The notes beneath the pieces were generated by a model, which was given only the letters and a program-made list of their open reading frames with translations, made no database searches and was not told where the DNA came from. 64,000 nucleotides of DNA, from assembly GCA_028554795.2 (NCBI GenBank), contig CM068827.1:73823244-73887243 (forward strand), given 5' to 3'. The translations under genes and the position numbers were made by a program. The DNA is from Sinohyriopsis cumingii (taxonomy: Eukaryota; Mollusca; Bivalvia; Unionida; Unionidae). Below are positions 1 to 12,559 of this stretch, piece by piece (position 1 is the stretch's first letter; the number at the start of each line of letters is the position of its first letter).

Positions 1-33
1 GCCCATTGCCAGTATACCTGGAACTGCTGCTGA
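1..33 (+). CDS. Candidate plus-strand exon end, cut by window edge
   Basis: The first 33 bases read PIASIPGTAA in one frame, followed by two bases of a codon and a good donor, gtaaggca. That two-base phase matches the one-base start of the candidate exon at 3403-3463, giving a Glu at the join. The opening of the exon lies outside the window, so the evidence is only the donor, the phase and a plausible peptide. Confidence 0.3.
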   Translation, partial: AHCQYTWNCC

Positions 34-266
34 GTAAGGCATCATCTACTAAAAGTTATACTTTTAACTGAAAATAACATGAATTTACCCACTCAAAATA
101 AAAGAGCTTTCTTGCTATCAAGGTTTGTAGCTGCCATTTGAATTTTTTAAAAGTATTTTTTTAATTAGAAAACTAGATAGATATCCCTTTAGGACCATGT
201 TGAACAACAGACTATAGTTTAGTATAGTATACATGAATATATCACTATTTCACTGCATTAAAATAC

Positions 267-268
<2 letters not shown>

Positions 269-342
<74 letters not shown>
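269..342. repeat. (TA)37 microsatellite
   Basis: An uninterrupted alternating TA tract of 74 bases. It is self-complementary and could extrude as a cruciform. Confidence 0.97.
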
Positions 343-345
<3 letters not shown>

Positions 346-506
346 GTAAAATAGCGTGAGTATAAACTTACATGGTTTAGTATCTAAAAAAATGACATCG
401 GTTTCAGTACTTTCATGAAAATTGGTAATCTACAAAAAATGGTGATTTCACAGCAACTACCTAGGAAATTTGACTATGGAATTAAATTTGCAAAGTTAAA
501 TTCAGT

Positions 507-665
507 TGTCCCTCACTATAATGCCAGTAAAATGAACCATAAAAGTGTAACATGTTGTAATACTGTCAATATCACCTTAAAGTGGGGTACATCATGTGGC
601 AAAATAGAACAGAAGCAGTATAATGGGATCCATGATAATACCCATACATTATAATGAGGGACCAT
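507..665. mobile_element. MITE with pogo/Tigger-like termini
   Basis: The ends are near-perfect inverted repeats: GTCCCTCACTATAATG on the left and CATTATAATGAGGGAC on the right, differing at one position. The element is about 155 bp with no coding capacity. Termini with a CCCTC block and TATAA are typical of pogo/Tigger-derived MITEs; the family is inferred. A related element lies at 54559-54872. Confidence 0.7.
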
Positions 666-1317
666 TATATGTGTATAGCAATTTTTAAAAATGCAATATT
701 TAGTAAATAACAACTTGCAACTATGAAAGCTGAAGAAATATGTATTTGTCTGATTAAAATATTAGAAATGCACTCAAGAAGGAATTGTGAAGATAAAAAC
801 TATTTTTAAAAGAAATAAAATAAAAAGTTATACACAGTACTCAGGGTAGTCTGTGGGGGCTTTACTCTTTCAGTGCCAACATTACATTATGATATGTACG
901 CCTAACTTAATAGACAAAAAATTGCATTTGCCAAGTGGGGGGAGGGGGCTGAAGTAATATCACCATAAGGCACCAATGTTTCCACAATTATGGCTGCAAT
1001 TGTTGCACACTATATACCTTATTCTGTTTTCAGAGGCAAAAATAAGTATACATGAAAAATGTAACATTTATAGATTGTTGCTATATGAAAATTTAAATAA
1101 GAAAAATTGACAAAATTGGGGATAATCCATGCATCACATTTAAAACTACACTCAATGTACCATATTTTGGTGTGTATGCAGACTTGATTTTTAGGACGGG
1201 GTGCAAATTTATATAATTTTTTTTCTTCTAAGTGATGAAAGGATCAAGGCAGATAGAGCAGCCTACACATCACATTTATGCCTTATTAAATCCGTCACAT
1301 TGTAAAGAAATTATTTC

Positions 1318-1848
1318 ACTCATTAACCCCTGGCGCCATGTTTACGATGAGGGAGGTAGTAGCCTACTGCTGAGCTTTGTAGTGTCAAGGTCATGTATGA
1401 TACACTAAAGTGGGTGGTATTATAAAAAAGTAGACCGATGTAGCTCTCCAATGATACCAAATAATCTGGACATTCTAGTTGCACTACAAAATACAGAGTG
1501 AAAAACCTAATATTTTGGACCAAATTTTTCCACCCAAAATTTGACTTTTTTGCCTGCAAAAGGTAGTTCAAGATGGGCATTTGGAATAAAGAGTGGTCTC
1601 AATACAAAAATGATGGGTCCATTAAGCGAAAAAAATAAGAAACAAAAGAACTCCAACTTTTACCCTTCTGCTTGTGTTTGAGTGAAATAGCCAATGAAAA
1701 ATGATGTTTCTAACACAACTATGCAATACATTAATGGGAAATCTCTTGGAAGTCAATGTATTAGTATGTATTCAGAAATAGCCCCCAAAATGTGTTTCCT
1801 ACTGGCATTTCAGGCAAAAACGACAAAAACCTCCAGGGCTTAATGAGT
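1318..1848. mobile_element. TTAA-type MITE, 531 bp
   Basis: The termini are ACTCATTAACCCCTGG and its inverse complement with one mismatch, so TTAA followed by a C-rich end occurs on both sides. This layout matches piggyBac-type non-autonomous elements, which duplicate TTAA. No transposase ORF is present. The inverted repeat extends outside TTAA (ACTCA/TGAGT), so the exact element boundary is uncertain. Confidence 0.65.
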
Positions 1849-1944
1849 TATAATCCTTATTAAAGAATTAAATAATGCTTACAACTGCAATAGTCTTGGT
1901 CTTTGATTGTTTATGTCAATATGTGCACCATTATGAATGTTTTT

Positions 1945-2108
1945 TGTTATGTGAATCGATTTGAAATACATGTACATAAAACTGGTAACATGGTAGTTCT
2001 TTTTCGTTCTGCGACTTGACTGGAACTATATGTATATAAAACTGGTAACACTGTAGTTCTTTTGTTCTGTGATTTGACTGGAAATATATGCACGTATGAC
2101 TGGTAACT
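1945..2108. repeat. 60-bp tandem repeat, about 2.7 copies
   Basis: Diverged units, each containing actggtaaca and a gacttgactgga-like segment, recur at about 60-bp spacing (1981, 2041, 2098). Confidence 0.75.
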
Positions 2109-2554
2109 TGTTTTGCTGTCACATTTATGTTACAGCTGTTACAGTTGTGCAAAGTACCACCTTGGAGGGGAACAAATATGATTACTGAGCCCATAAATGT
2201 GTAATATTAAATAACAGTTACACTTCTATTACACATGGCTGAACTGAAATATAATATTTATATTTCAAGCAGTATTAAATTTCTCATCAAAGTAACATTT
2301 AAAGGACATCTTTTTTGTGACTATGATATGTCTGTTATGGTAACACTGACACATATTGTGAAACAAAATAATAAGTTAATGTATGAAATTGGCAAATGCT
2401 CTTTTTTCTTTGGAAAATAAAATTGCTTCCTAGTTTCATTTCTCATCTTAAATCACAGTATTTCATAATTCTATGTGTACATCCATTAATCAGTGCCATC
2501 TTTTCAAGTCAATCAGCGATGGCTAGAACACTGATCTGCTGAACATAAATACAG

Positions 2555-2606
2555 TGCTTTGTCCAGGTAAATTGCTTTGTCTAGGTAAATTGCTTTGTCT
2601 AGGTGA
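2555..2606. repeat. 19-bp tandem repeat, three copies
   Basis: Three near-identical units based on gctttgtctaggtaaatt. Confidence 0.85.
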
Positions 2607-3402
2607 ACAGAAACTTGGCACTGAAAGGTTTGTTAATCTTGTATATATTTTTATTTGAAAAGGAAAAGGAAAACAACTTTTGATGGAGTAAGAATTCTCT
2701 ATTTAAATTTTAGCACTATCCTTCATCATCAAAGTTACTATGAACAACAGAAGAGAGCTGAATGCATACGGCAAATGTGAATTTATCATTCATATTATAC
2801 TCAACCTTTATGGTTCTATTTGTTGAGAAAAAAAATATTTTGTTGAAAATCTTACAAATATAAAAACTCTAAATTTCCTTTATTTGAGATTCCTGATTCA
2901 TTTATTTGTTTCTGTTGCTTGACAACCATTAGGTAGGAAGCATAAGTGTCAAGGCCTTCTGCCACCACATGTGAAATAGGCACATCAGTAATTTAAGGGT
3001 ATAAGAAAAAACTTTCATGAAGATTACAAAGTCCATTTTCATTCAAGCTTTCTCCAGGACCCTCTTTCAGTGTGTACCCTATCTAGACATGGTCACTAAA
3101 ACTTGGGTCAAAATTATTCAATTCTTAAATCTTTATTAAATTTTCAAATAAGCTTCTGTTTCTGTATTTCAGTGTCAAAGCCATTGTGTCCATTTAAACT
3201 CAAAGTGGTTGGCTTTCATAATGTTAATCCTGAACCATCTAAATCCATGTGACTTAGAAGCTTGCTAACTAAAGAGATTTCTCATAGTCTTTTAAGTTTT
3301 GGAAAAATGAATCAGTTTGTGTTTGTGGGACTAAACTGTTTCATTCTTTTGATCAGATTCAGTTATGCTGGGATCTTTCCTATGATGTTCATCCCCTCTC
3401 AG

Positions 3403-3463
3403 AAATATGCTCACCGAGTGTCGCAGTACACAATTGGATGAAGCTAATCATCATCACAAAAAG
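3403..3463 (+). CDS. Candidate plus-strand internal exon
   Basis: This candidate is 61 nt, bounded by a pyrimidine-rich acceptor (catcccctctcag) and a strong donor (gtatgtta). Read with one leading base it gives NMLTECRSTQLDEANHHHKK, ending on a codon boundary. The composition is charged and helix-compatible and more protein-like than its surroundings. It lies on the opposite strand to the coiled-coil gene, so it would belong to a second gene converging on it. No following exon was identified with confidence. Confidence 0.4.
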
Positions 3464-5604
3464 GTATGTTAGATTCGTCTATAATGAATAATGGCATGAA
3501 AGCCTTCCACTTGGAATGGAAAAAGGATATAACAGTCCTGATACTAAAAGACAAAATTAATTTGTAAACTTAAAATCCTGAAAAGAAATCAATCTTTTTA
3601 TTCAATTGTTAGCTGTATTACATTTAGGCTTAGTAAAATCTAGATATTGGTACAAGCTACAGAGGGTCATAAGAAAAATTGTCAATACCCCTAAAAATAT
3701 GAGAAATTCAAACTCCAACAGAAGTTTTAAAGAAGTGAAATATAATATTTTTTAGATACTAAGTTATACAACTGATGAAAGCAGCTGAACATACACTGTC
3801 TCTGAATTGCTGCAAAAAAGGATTGCCCCAAAAAGTATTAGCTGCATGTTATAATATTTTTTTCCATATTTATCATAATAGTCAAAGAATCCCCTGCCCA
3901 CCACCCCCTACATAAATAAGGCTACACAATAAATAAAAACAGACTGCAAATACTTCTGAACATGATTGTACATGACCTAATCCCCCACCATCCACATCAA
4001 CCAATGATCCAAATGGATTTTTTCAACAACACAAATCAATACTGCTGAATAAATCTAAATCACCAAGACTAATAAACATTTCAGACATTTTGGGTAAATG
4101 GAGCAGTAACTTTACACAAATGTGTAACTTAAACAGAAAATTATTATAAAGCAAATACAACAAAAAAAAATTCATTATCACCCTCAATTATTTCATTAAG
4201 TTTCTCCATGCACAAAATTACATATATATCCATTAATTAAGCTAGCAATAACTACAAGGGTTCAGTCCTCAGTGCATCTGATATACATGTATGTAAAAAA
4301 AAATTAAAACTTTAGTAAAAGTTTTAAATTATCTACATTAATTTACAAGTAATTTTAATTTCATTATGTTTTCTTTAATTGAGAAATAATCTCTCAGATT
4401 TAAATGGATTGAAGGTCAAAATCAAGTTCAAAATATGAAATTAACTGTTTCTTGTTATTAAATTCACTGAAATTGGCTCAGTGTAGACAACTGAAGTAGA
4501 AAGCATATATACAGTCAAAATTAAAATATAAAATGTCAATCAAACTTCTGTTTCCTAGTATATATGTACTATAAAAAAAAATAAAACATATAACAGTAAA
4601 ATACCTGTTTCAACTGTTTATTCTACTTAATGTCATGCAATGGGGGGCATAGAGAATTAGATCAAACAAATTCTCATGTTATGGGCTGTTTTTGAGTTGA
4701 GAAAATGATAATCTGTCACTCACTCAAAAAGCCATCTCCTAACCTCTACCCATTGCAACAACTCACGCATACCAGTGTCATGATCTAATGTATGATCTAA
4801 CACATGAAAGGTTTCAAGGGAACTTTTTCAATTTTGTTAATGGTTTGAAAGAATTAAGGTAAACCTATTTTACACTTACTCTATTAAGACTATTTTTATC
4901 TATAAAACTGAAAACTCATAGCAAATAAAGGAACTAACATGAATGGCTCAACTTGTTTACAAAAGCAAAAACAAAAAGAAAAAGGAAAGAAAACGTACGA
5001 AAGAGATCTGAATGCAAACCTTCAATTTAGGTCCCCAACTTTGATCTCAAATAATTTATTTACTAACTTAGCACAGGATCAAACCTTACTCAAATGTAAA
5101 TGAATTTTGTCTTGATATTTGTCACAAGAAGCAATTCCACACACTATAATATAGACATTTTGGGTTGGGGGGGAGAGGGTTGCAACTAGTTAGCAGGATA
5201 ATGCTGTATTTGCTCATGAAAGTAAAACACACATCCAATTTTGAAAAAGGAGACCTAGATCTACCACTACATGATGCTCCAGCAAATCAGTGTCTATCAT
5301 GCCACAATAAAACAAAATAATTACCTGGACATAAAAAATTGCCTTTCTTTCTGTCCAGATAATTCATGTGCTAATGAAAATTATTTTACAGTTGGATGGA
5401 AACTTATATTAAAATCAACTGGTTAAAACCCAGTAAGTTTCAATCATCATTGCAAATTTATCAATGACTGCTACCCATAAATAATAACATATGCATGCAG
5501 CTGGTTGGAATGAGCTCTAATAAGAGATTGTTTCAATAATGTAAAGACAGTCTTTGACAAAAGAATGTTTTACCACAATTAGCATATGCTGCATCTACCT
5601 CTCT

Positions 5605-5608
5605 ATGC

Positions 5609-5639
<31 letters not shown>

Positions 5640-5647
5640 TGTATGTA

Positions 5648-5691
<44 letters not shown>

Positions 5692-5897
5692 TATGTATGT
5701 ATGTATGAATGTATGTATGTATGTATGTATGTGTGTGTGTATGTGTGTGTGTATGTATGTATGTGTGTGTGTGTGTATGTATGTATGTGTGTGTGTATGT
5801 ATGTATGTATGTGTGTGTGTGTGTGTGTATGTGTGTGTGTATGTATGTATGTATGTATGTATGTATGTATGTATGTATGTGTATGTCTGTATGTATA
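5605..5897. repeat. TATG/TG microsatellite, about 290 bp
   Basis: Interspersed (TATG)n and (TG)n blocks. It is open in several frames, which produces spurious Met-Tyr-Val-Cys ORFs. Alternating purine-pyrimidine sequence like this can adopt Z-DNA. Confidence 0.97.
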
Positions 5898-7402
5898 ACC
5901 TTACGTCTGAAAACTTTTTAAGATATCCATATTTTTCTTTACAACTGTTGGAACCTCAATGTCAACAACTGAGCAAATATTAAATATTTTAATTAAGTAT
6001 TGATTTTATTTTAGTTATGAGTTTGATGTAGAATATTGGCAATATGAATAGTGGCATACTTGAAAGGGAGAGAGTGAGTGAAAGAGCGAGACTGAATGCA
6101 TATATTATGCATCTTATATTTCTTACAACGCATGTATTAAATCTTTTCTCGTACAATTCAGTATTGTTTTTGTTGTGCATAAAATAAATGGAATCACTGA
6201 GACTGGTTCTGAAATTGAATTACAGAATTCCAAATAGGGAATGAAAAATGAAGATCAAATGTCCAAGATGAGGCTGTCAAGGAAAAATCTGCCACTGGAT
6301 AAAATCAAAACATAAACTTCCGAAACAACCATGCTTGAAATATTGAGCACTTTGCCACAAATGTATGTAAACCCATTTTAGTTTACTGGAAATGGTAAAA
6401 CAGTGAAAACAACCCATACACCAGTTAATCCACTTTACAAAGAATGTGATTTGTCTACACCAAGTCTTTGATTTTATCACACTGAAATCAAGAACAGTCA
6501 AGAGTGTTATCTAATAATTTATTGTCTATTGGCGACACATTTAGTACATCTATGAAACATGGATAGTTAAAAAGGTTTCATGGTTTATCATTGTCTATTC
6601 AATCACCTGCTGTTGAATATATTTCAAACATTCCTAAGTTTAGTTCCCACTTAATGCTTAATTTTAGATTTTACACCTTTGAAATGATTGCATAGTTTGA
6701 AAATATGGTGTCTGCAAATTGGAGAGCTAAGATTCTTAGGTTAATGATGGTACATATATTATTTTTCCTAATATGCCCAGGAGATCTGATGCATAATTTC
6801 ACTGAAAAATTGGGTGTTTGGTTTGGGAGTACAGGCTTATCACTGGACACTGCTTTCCAAACATAAAACATTTACTAATATTGTTTGCTGAAGTATGGGA
6901 TGGTCTTTCACTGAGCATTGGCTTATAATTGGAGAAATATGATTTCCCGCAAATAGCAAAGACCTTGATTGGATGGTGCATTAGTTGCTGGCAAATCTAA
7001 TTCTTTGCTGACTGCAATTGGATGTGTGTTATACACAGCAAAATACAAAATTTGTAATGCTTCCTATCCTGTGCATGGGAATATAATAATCTTATTGAAA
7101 GAATAGGTGCACAGTACATAATAACTCTGCACATCATGCGTGTAACCAGTTGGCAAAGTATAAAAAAATCCATCCACCTAAAACGTAAGACTTACACAAC
7201 ACGTGGTCTGAAAGTAATCAGGTCAAACAAAAAAATTCAATATTCATTTTTCATGATTTCAGTACAGCTTTTTTTTAAGACCTGTGTGTTATATCAAAGA
7301 TATAAAAATAGTTTTTACATATTTTGTTGACTTAATTTGTGGGAATAATTTAAATTTAATAGCTTCAAATTAATGGTGTTCAGATACAACAATTAAAATG
7401 AA

Positions 7403-7620
7403 TACCATATATATTTGTTTACAGAGTCCTACTTCAAACTGCACAGACCCAGATCTGACATTGTACAATCCACTGGCAGATCTGGGGTCTATGCAATCTG
7501 TTAAGATTAATTAGTAGAATGAACAACACAGACCTTGGTCTGCAGGCATATTATGCTAAAGCAGCTTAGGATCTTTGTTGTTAGCAGTTTGAATCAACTT
7601 ATAAATGAGTATATACAGTA
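7403..7620. mobile_element. Foldback MITE copy 1
   Basis: A member of a family recurring in this window, with ends like ACCATATATACTCACTTATAA and inner CAGACCCAGATCTGCC blocks in both orientations. This copy begins accatatatat and ends gagtatatacagta, with GCACAGACCCAGATCTG inside. Confidence 0.75.
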
Positions 7621-9015
7621 ATAAATCAATTTATTCATAGTGAATTCTGACCAATATATGTTTAAAAAGCATAGAAAAACTATGAGCTGAAAATAATTGT
7701 TAATCAAAAGCATGAAATGAACAACAAAAATGGAGAATGTTGTTAAAAGTTCACATGCATATAAACCTAAATATTGCTGAGTCTTTCAAATAAATCTAAA
7801 ACTTACATAACCAAACAAAATCTACTGCAGAATAAATAAAAATATCAATATTTTATCACCACATAATGCATTAACGGGACTGTGTAATACAGTTGTATAT
7901 CTAACAACACACGGGAATAAAATTACAGAAAATCATAATTTGAATCATTATCTTTTTGTTGTTGTTATTTATATCTCGGCAATGTGACTAGAAATACAAA
8001 AGCAAGAAAACTCTAAACCTTACTGTTTCCATACTTACCACACTACCACAAAGACTTTATAATGATGTAAAAATATACATGTACCCAAGACTGTTAGATA
8101 TATGTGATCAGTAAGAGACCAGATGAAAACTGTTAATACACATGCAAATGGAGACTGCTGTATCTCCTAACGGTAGAATTATTAGTGCCATGTTTCCGGT
8201 ATGGAGCTGTTTTATGCACATGCAGTAACATTTCAACAAAATTTCAAGTTAACAAAATCACATACACAATCACAAACTATAAATAAATGCACATTTTTCC
8301 TGGGATTAGCAAATTCAGCATAACGCAGTATTAAAACCTGTTCCTCTTCTACATGTATATTTACAAAAAATGTTAATAATAAATTGATGACAAGTATACC
8401 ATGACCATATTGTTAGATGAAAATGAACTGATTTGTAGCTCAAAAATATTAACCGTGTGCTCAGCAAGATATTTATATAGATAAAGTTAATACTATTTAA
8501 TTATGGGCTTCAATACATTCTGCTATTCAGTTGATTGCAAACATTTACATGATGTTTTATACCAGCCAATATCTATATTTCACAGCTCAGTAAAACAACA
8601 TATTAAGCCAAGCAAACGTCCATAATTTTATTACTTTCATGCTATGGTTCATCTGACAGGAAAGCTCTGTGGTCTAAAAAATATCCCGAAGCAAGCACAA
8701 TGGGTTATTTTGCAGAGCTGAAATCACTTTGAGGAAACCAATAAAGTGAATTGCTGTTGAGAATGCAAGGTTTTTACAACCAATCAGAATTCAAAATAAA
8801 TTTTGACAGTAACAGAAAATGTACTGCTTTTCAAAACTCAACCATCTGCAAACAGCATAAATCTACATCCATTACATGACTGATTAGCATAACTTGGTTT
8901 AGGCTGATTTCTTGATATCCCTGAGACATCAAGTTATATTTGAGCTACATCAAGAAATATAAAATGTAGGGCAAGGCAGTAGGGATGGTTTCTATGATGA
9001 GCCATTATTTCTCAC

Positions 9016-9054
9016 CTGGCCCTCATAGAAGGAAATACTGGCAGATCAGGATGT
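9016..9054 (-). CDS. Candidate exon k of the coiled-coil gene
   Basis: This candidate is 39 nt. It supplies the one base needed to finish exon j's Arg codon, then reads HPDLPVFPSMRA and ends two bases into a codon. The acceptor has a long pyrimidine tract ending ctatttctag, and the donor is gtgagaaa. If real, the protein leaves the coiled coil for a Pro-rich segment here, as at many rod C-termini. A possible terminal exon near 8,680 (one base, then PQSFPVR and a stop) is too weak to annotate. The short length makes chance agreement possible. Confidence 0.5.
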
Positions 9055-10654
9055 CTAGAAATAGAGGAGTGAGATGGAGCAAGGGAGGTAACTGAGAATG
9101 TTGGATGTATAATATATAGGAGACCTCACTGAAAGTGTAAGAATGGGAATAATACTAGACTCTAAACATAAGACTCTGTGCAGTCCAAAGAATAATAGCA
9201 TATTTCTGTTTTATTCTTTTTCAAGTAAATACAGAATTTTCAGAGATTTGTATTAAATGGATTTACAGGCAACTGGGTTAAAATGGAAAAATATATGGAA
9301 ATGAAATGAAAGGTGCATGACGTTCAAATAAGCGTAATCATAATGTAAATGAAAATAATGAAATGAATATATGAACCAAATAGATAAATAGATGAAAATT
9401 TTAATATCAGAAATATTGTCAAAACAATATCCTTTAATTTAGACCAAAGTACTTAATTTAAATTTGATAGTGACTTAACCATAATTAAAGACCTAGCCAT
9501 GCTGGGTCAATTTCTCACAAATGTATTTTTCATTTTGGGATTTCTAACATAAAGAATGTGTTTATAATGTGTTTAGGAATCTATGTCTGAATATAGTATA
9601 CATATAAATTATTAGAATGTTTAAAAAAATACAAAATGTATTTAGTTAAGCCAGCACCAATCATGGTTACCTACCTTTGATTTTCAAGGTCCTTAATCCT
9701 TTACATAAAATCAAAATTCATGAAAATATGAAACATGAAATCAAGACTGATAAAATGAATCAAAATTAAAATGGTGACAAGAATGACAGGTAGCAAGTGA
9801 ATGTATGTATGAATCTATGCTGTGAAGAAAAATAAAATATCCATCTAAAAATACTGTTTGACAATGTGTCGCCAACCTGCATTTCCGATGATACATCACT
9901 GAAACTAGCAATTTTGTACATACCCATAGTACAGCTTGGATAACATAAATGCAAATTTTCTTCAGTCAACTGATTTGTTCTGATACTGCACTCTACATTG
10001 CATAACATGATGGCACTATGTAGGATCCAACCATCATGTTATAGTAGGTATCACTATGATTACAATTCAAACTTATTAATTTAATGATGGATTTAACACT
10101 GTTGTTAACCACCCCCAAATTGGGCTATGATCAGATATAATCAATGTCAATTTTTTAATAAAGCAATACAAAAAATGTATGGTTTAAGTTATGCCAAAAA
10201 TCAATACCTTAAAACTGTAAATAAATAAAAATTAATAAGTTATTGTTCTTATTCTTGAAAAGAACAACAAAAAAACACTCCAAAATAAAACCCAGCTTGA
10301 ACATTTTGTATTTCTATATAATATTATACTGCAAGATGTAATTAAAGCTCTAAGAGATCACACAATATATTCTCAAGTAAGCAAAAGGCCCAAGTGGTCC
10401 TATATCACTTACCTAGGTTACATAACCTAACAGTTGACCATTTCACTATGCTTGCTGATGTATTATTGTAAGATCACAAATCTTACTAATCTCCTACCCT
10501 TGATACCATGTCAATTTCACATATTTTACCATCGTCTGATAAAATAATTCCAAAGAAATTTTCATAATTAATGTGCATAGATCTTCCTCATAATTCAACC
10601 TCATTTTAATATGGTTTTAACATCCCTTTTAACACATGATTGTCTATATTAGAG

Positions 10655-10842
10655 TAGTCCAACATCAGTTCCATTGGCCAAATGGCCTACGGACCATTTT
10701 TTTGTGGATCATGCTCATATAAGAATTTAGTTCTATATTTACAATAGTATAATTGCTATAATATATATCATGTATGGCCCATGAATGTTACATTTTTGGT
10801 TGATGTGGCTCCAAGTGTTGAAGATACTGGACAATCCTGATC
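10655..10842. mobile_element. hAT-like MITE, degraded
   Basis: The left end agtagtccaacatc and the right end gatactggacaatcctg are inverted-repeat related. The interior has ggccaaatggcc and tatggcccatgaatg, a composition common in hAT MITEs. The termini are too diverged to fix the boundaries. Confidence 0.45.
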
Positions 10843-10867
10843 TATTTCATGCCAAGAAAATGAGAGT

Positions 10868-10980
10868 TAAGCACCCTTCCCAAGAACACATTCAGGCAGC
10901 TGATCTGGGCTAGTCATGTTTTGAACCCATGATCCTTGAATAAAGTCATTTGCTCTACCAATGTGCTATCTCAACTCCCT
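10868..10980 (-). mobile_element. tRNA-derived SINE relic (type C)
   Basis: It contains cacccttcccaagaacac, then a B-box-like ttgaaccca, then a tRNA-like tgctctaccaatgtgcta. The layout matches the element at 31400-31580 but is more decayed. Confidence 0.5.
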
Positions 10981-11776
10981 TCTTGATGATAAAAACATTC
11001 TTAACAAGTTCTATCAAAATCAGGCGAAAAACTCAGCCAATCAGATGCAAGAACACCTTCTCGACAAGCAAAGATCTTGATTATTACTGAACCCAAGATG
11101 ATGAGATCAGCATATTTATTGGGTTCCAGCAAAGTCTGATCAAAATTTGGTCCACAGAATAGTAACAAGCTCAGCAAATCAGACACAAACTTAACTCATA
11201 AATGTACACATGATAACTAATATAAGAATATTAAACAAGGTTAATCAAAATCTGAAAAGAAATAGTTACAGAAATAGCCGTTCACATGTTTATCCAGAGT
11301 AAGATCTCTTCATTAATCTGCATGGATATTCCTCACAATCATTTTTATTTGAGATATTAACAATAAAAGCCCATTTACCACATCTATCAAAATTCTACAT
11401 GAATGGTAACAAACTCAGAAAATCAGTTACATAATTGCCTCATCAATATGAGTACATCTGCATCACCATACAAATAATGATTAAATAAGCTTATATTCCA
11501 AATCTGATAAAAATCAGACCTGAAATATGGCCTCTTGGGTGATAGCTATGTCAGCCAATCAGATGCCATATCTCCTCATTAATATGCATGGATCACATTA
11601 TCCAAATCATCTGAGATCTTGATAATTTAAGTCTATGACCTCTTCAGGGTCATTGTATAAACTCACAGCCTGGTGAGCTAAAAATGCTAGTGATGTAAGA
11701 ACAAGTACATTCTGATCTGTCTATTTACTCTCACCTATCTTAAAGAGAAGGTTTTGTGAGGTAGTAATGGGGCAGC

Positions 11777-12023
11777 CTGTAGTTGTGGGTTGAACACCAC
11801 TTTTCAGCGCATGATACACTATACATAGTGGCCAGTTTATCTGGTAGAGGAAAATCCTGGGGAAAATCCCCAAGAAAAAAAAAACAACCAACTCAAAAGA
11901 AGCTACTATCAAACTTTCTCAAGTAGCCACACTGACTGTAAATGAGACTCAAATCGACAGAGAGGTGAGATGGCAGTGATAGGTAAATGCAAGCACCTGA
12001 GACCACTTGGCCACCCTGGGACC
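11777..12023 (-). mobile_element. SINE-A copy, degraded
   Basis: Minus-strand orientation: the 3' part is at left (tgtgggttgaacaccactt, ttcagcgca), then ggaaaatcc, then gacagagaggtgagatggcagtga, and the head gagaccacttggcc at right. It lacks a clean CAA tail and target duplications. Confidence 0.7.
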
Positions 12024-12559
12024 TAGAGACAGCCTGTTCCAAGGGAATCTGACTAATCCCATATTTTTTAAATGCCTTGTAGTCAAGATGCTTATTTTAA
12101 AATATTTTTTCAACGACTGCTTTTATGGCCCTCTTTTATTCAATGAAATTATCTGATTTTTAGAGGATGTTATAAACAAAGAATAAATAGAAAAGTGTTT
12201 GCAAAGTATATATCTAAACTAAAATGGCAACACACTGGGAATATATATCGAATGTGTATAGTATACACTCAAACTGAGAAGCTTTAATACCTTTCAAAAG
12301 TAGCTGAATGACACATTTCCTAAAGTCTGAATTTTCAAACCTTGTTCTAGGTTACTTGCTTCTTACCCCTAATGCTATCTACAACTGTTAAAATATTCTA
12401 GTAAAACTAAGGTCCTGAAAACAACAAAAAGTTTAAAGGACAAAGATGGACTTTTACTACTAATTATTGCTTGTGTATCTCTGAATTCGACAAAATATGA
12501 GCTAATACATACATATGGGACTCTTTATTCTCCGGTTTTCCGAAAGATTTTATCATATA

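Larger units (their letters stand above)
34..3402. other. Non-coding; possible intron of a plus-strand gene
   Basis: This stretch contains a (TA)37 tract, a pogo/Tigger-like MITE, a TTAA-type MITE (1318-1848) and two short tandem arrays. The remainder is AT-rich unique-looking DNA with no coding or RNA signal that I can see. Confidence 0.6.
3464..9015. other. Non-coding; 3' region of the coiled-coil gene or intergenic
   Basis: AT-rich DNA holding the TG/TATG microsatellite (5605-5897) and one foldback element (7403-7620). The 3' end of the minus-strand gene, and of any converging plus-strand gene, should lie here or nearby. No stop-containing terminal exon or polyadenylation site could be assigned with confidence. 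Confidence 0.5.

Noticed and set aside
5554-5983. Met-Tyr-Val-Cys repeat ORFs on the plus strand
   Set aside because: They are translations of the TATG/TG microsatellite and are open in all frames.
5989-6100. Possible terminal exon of the minus-strand gene after the pyrimidine tract near 6,065-6,090
   Set aside because: The tract looks like a decayed GA/TC simple repeat. The encoded peptide is hydrophobic, low-complexity and AT-driven.
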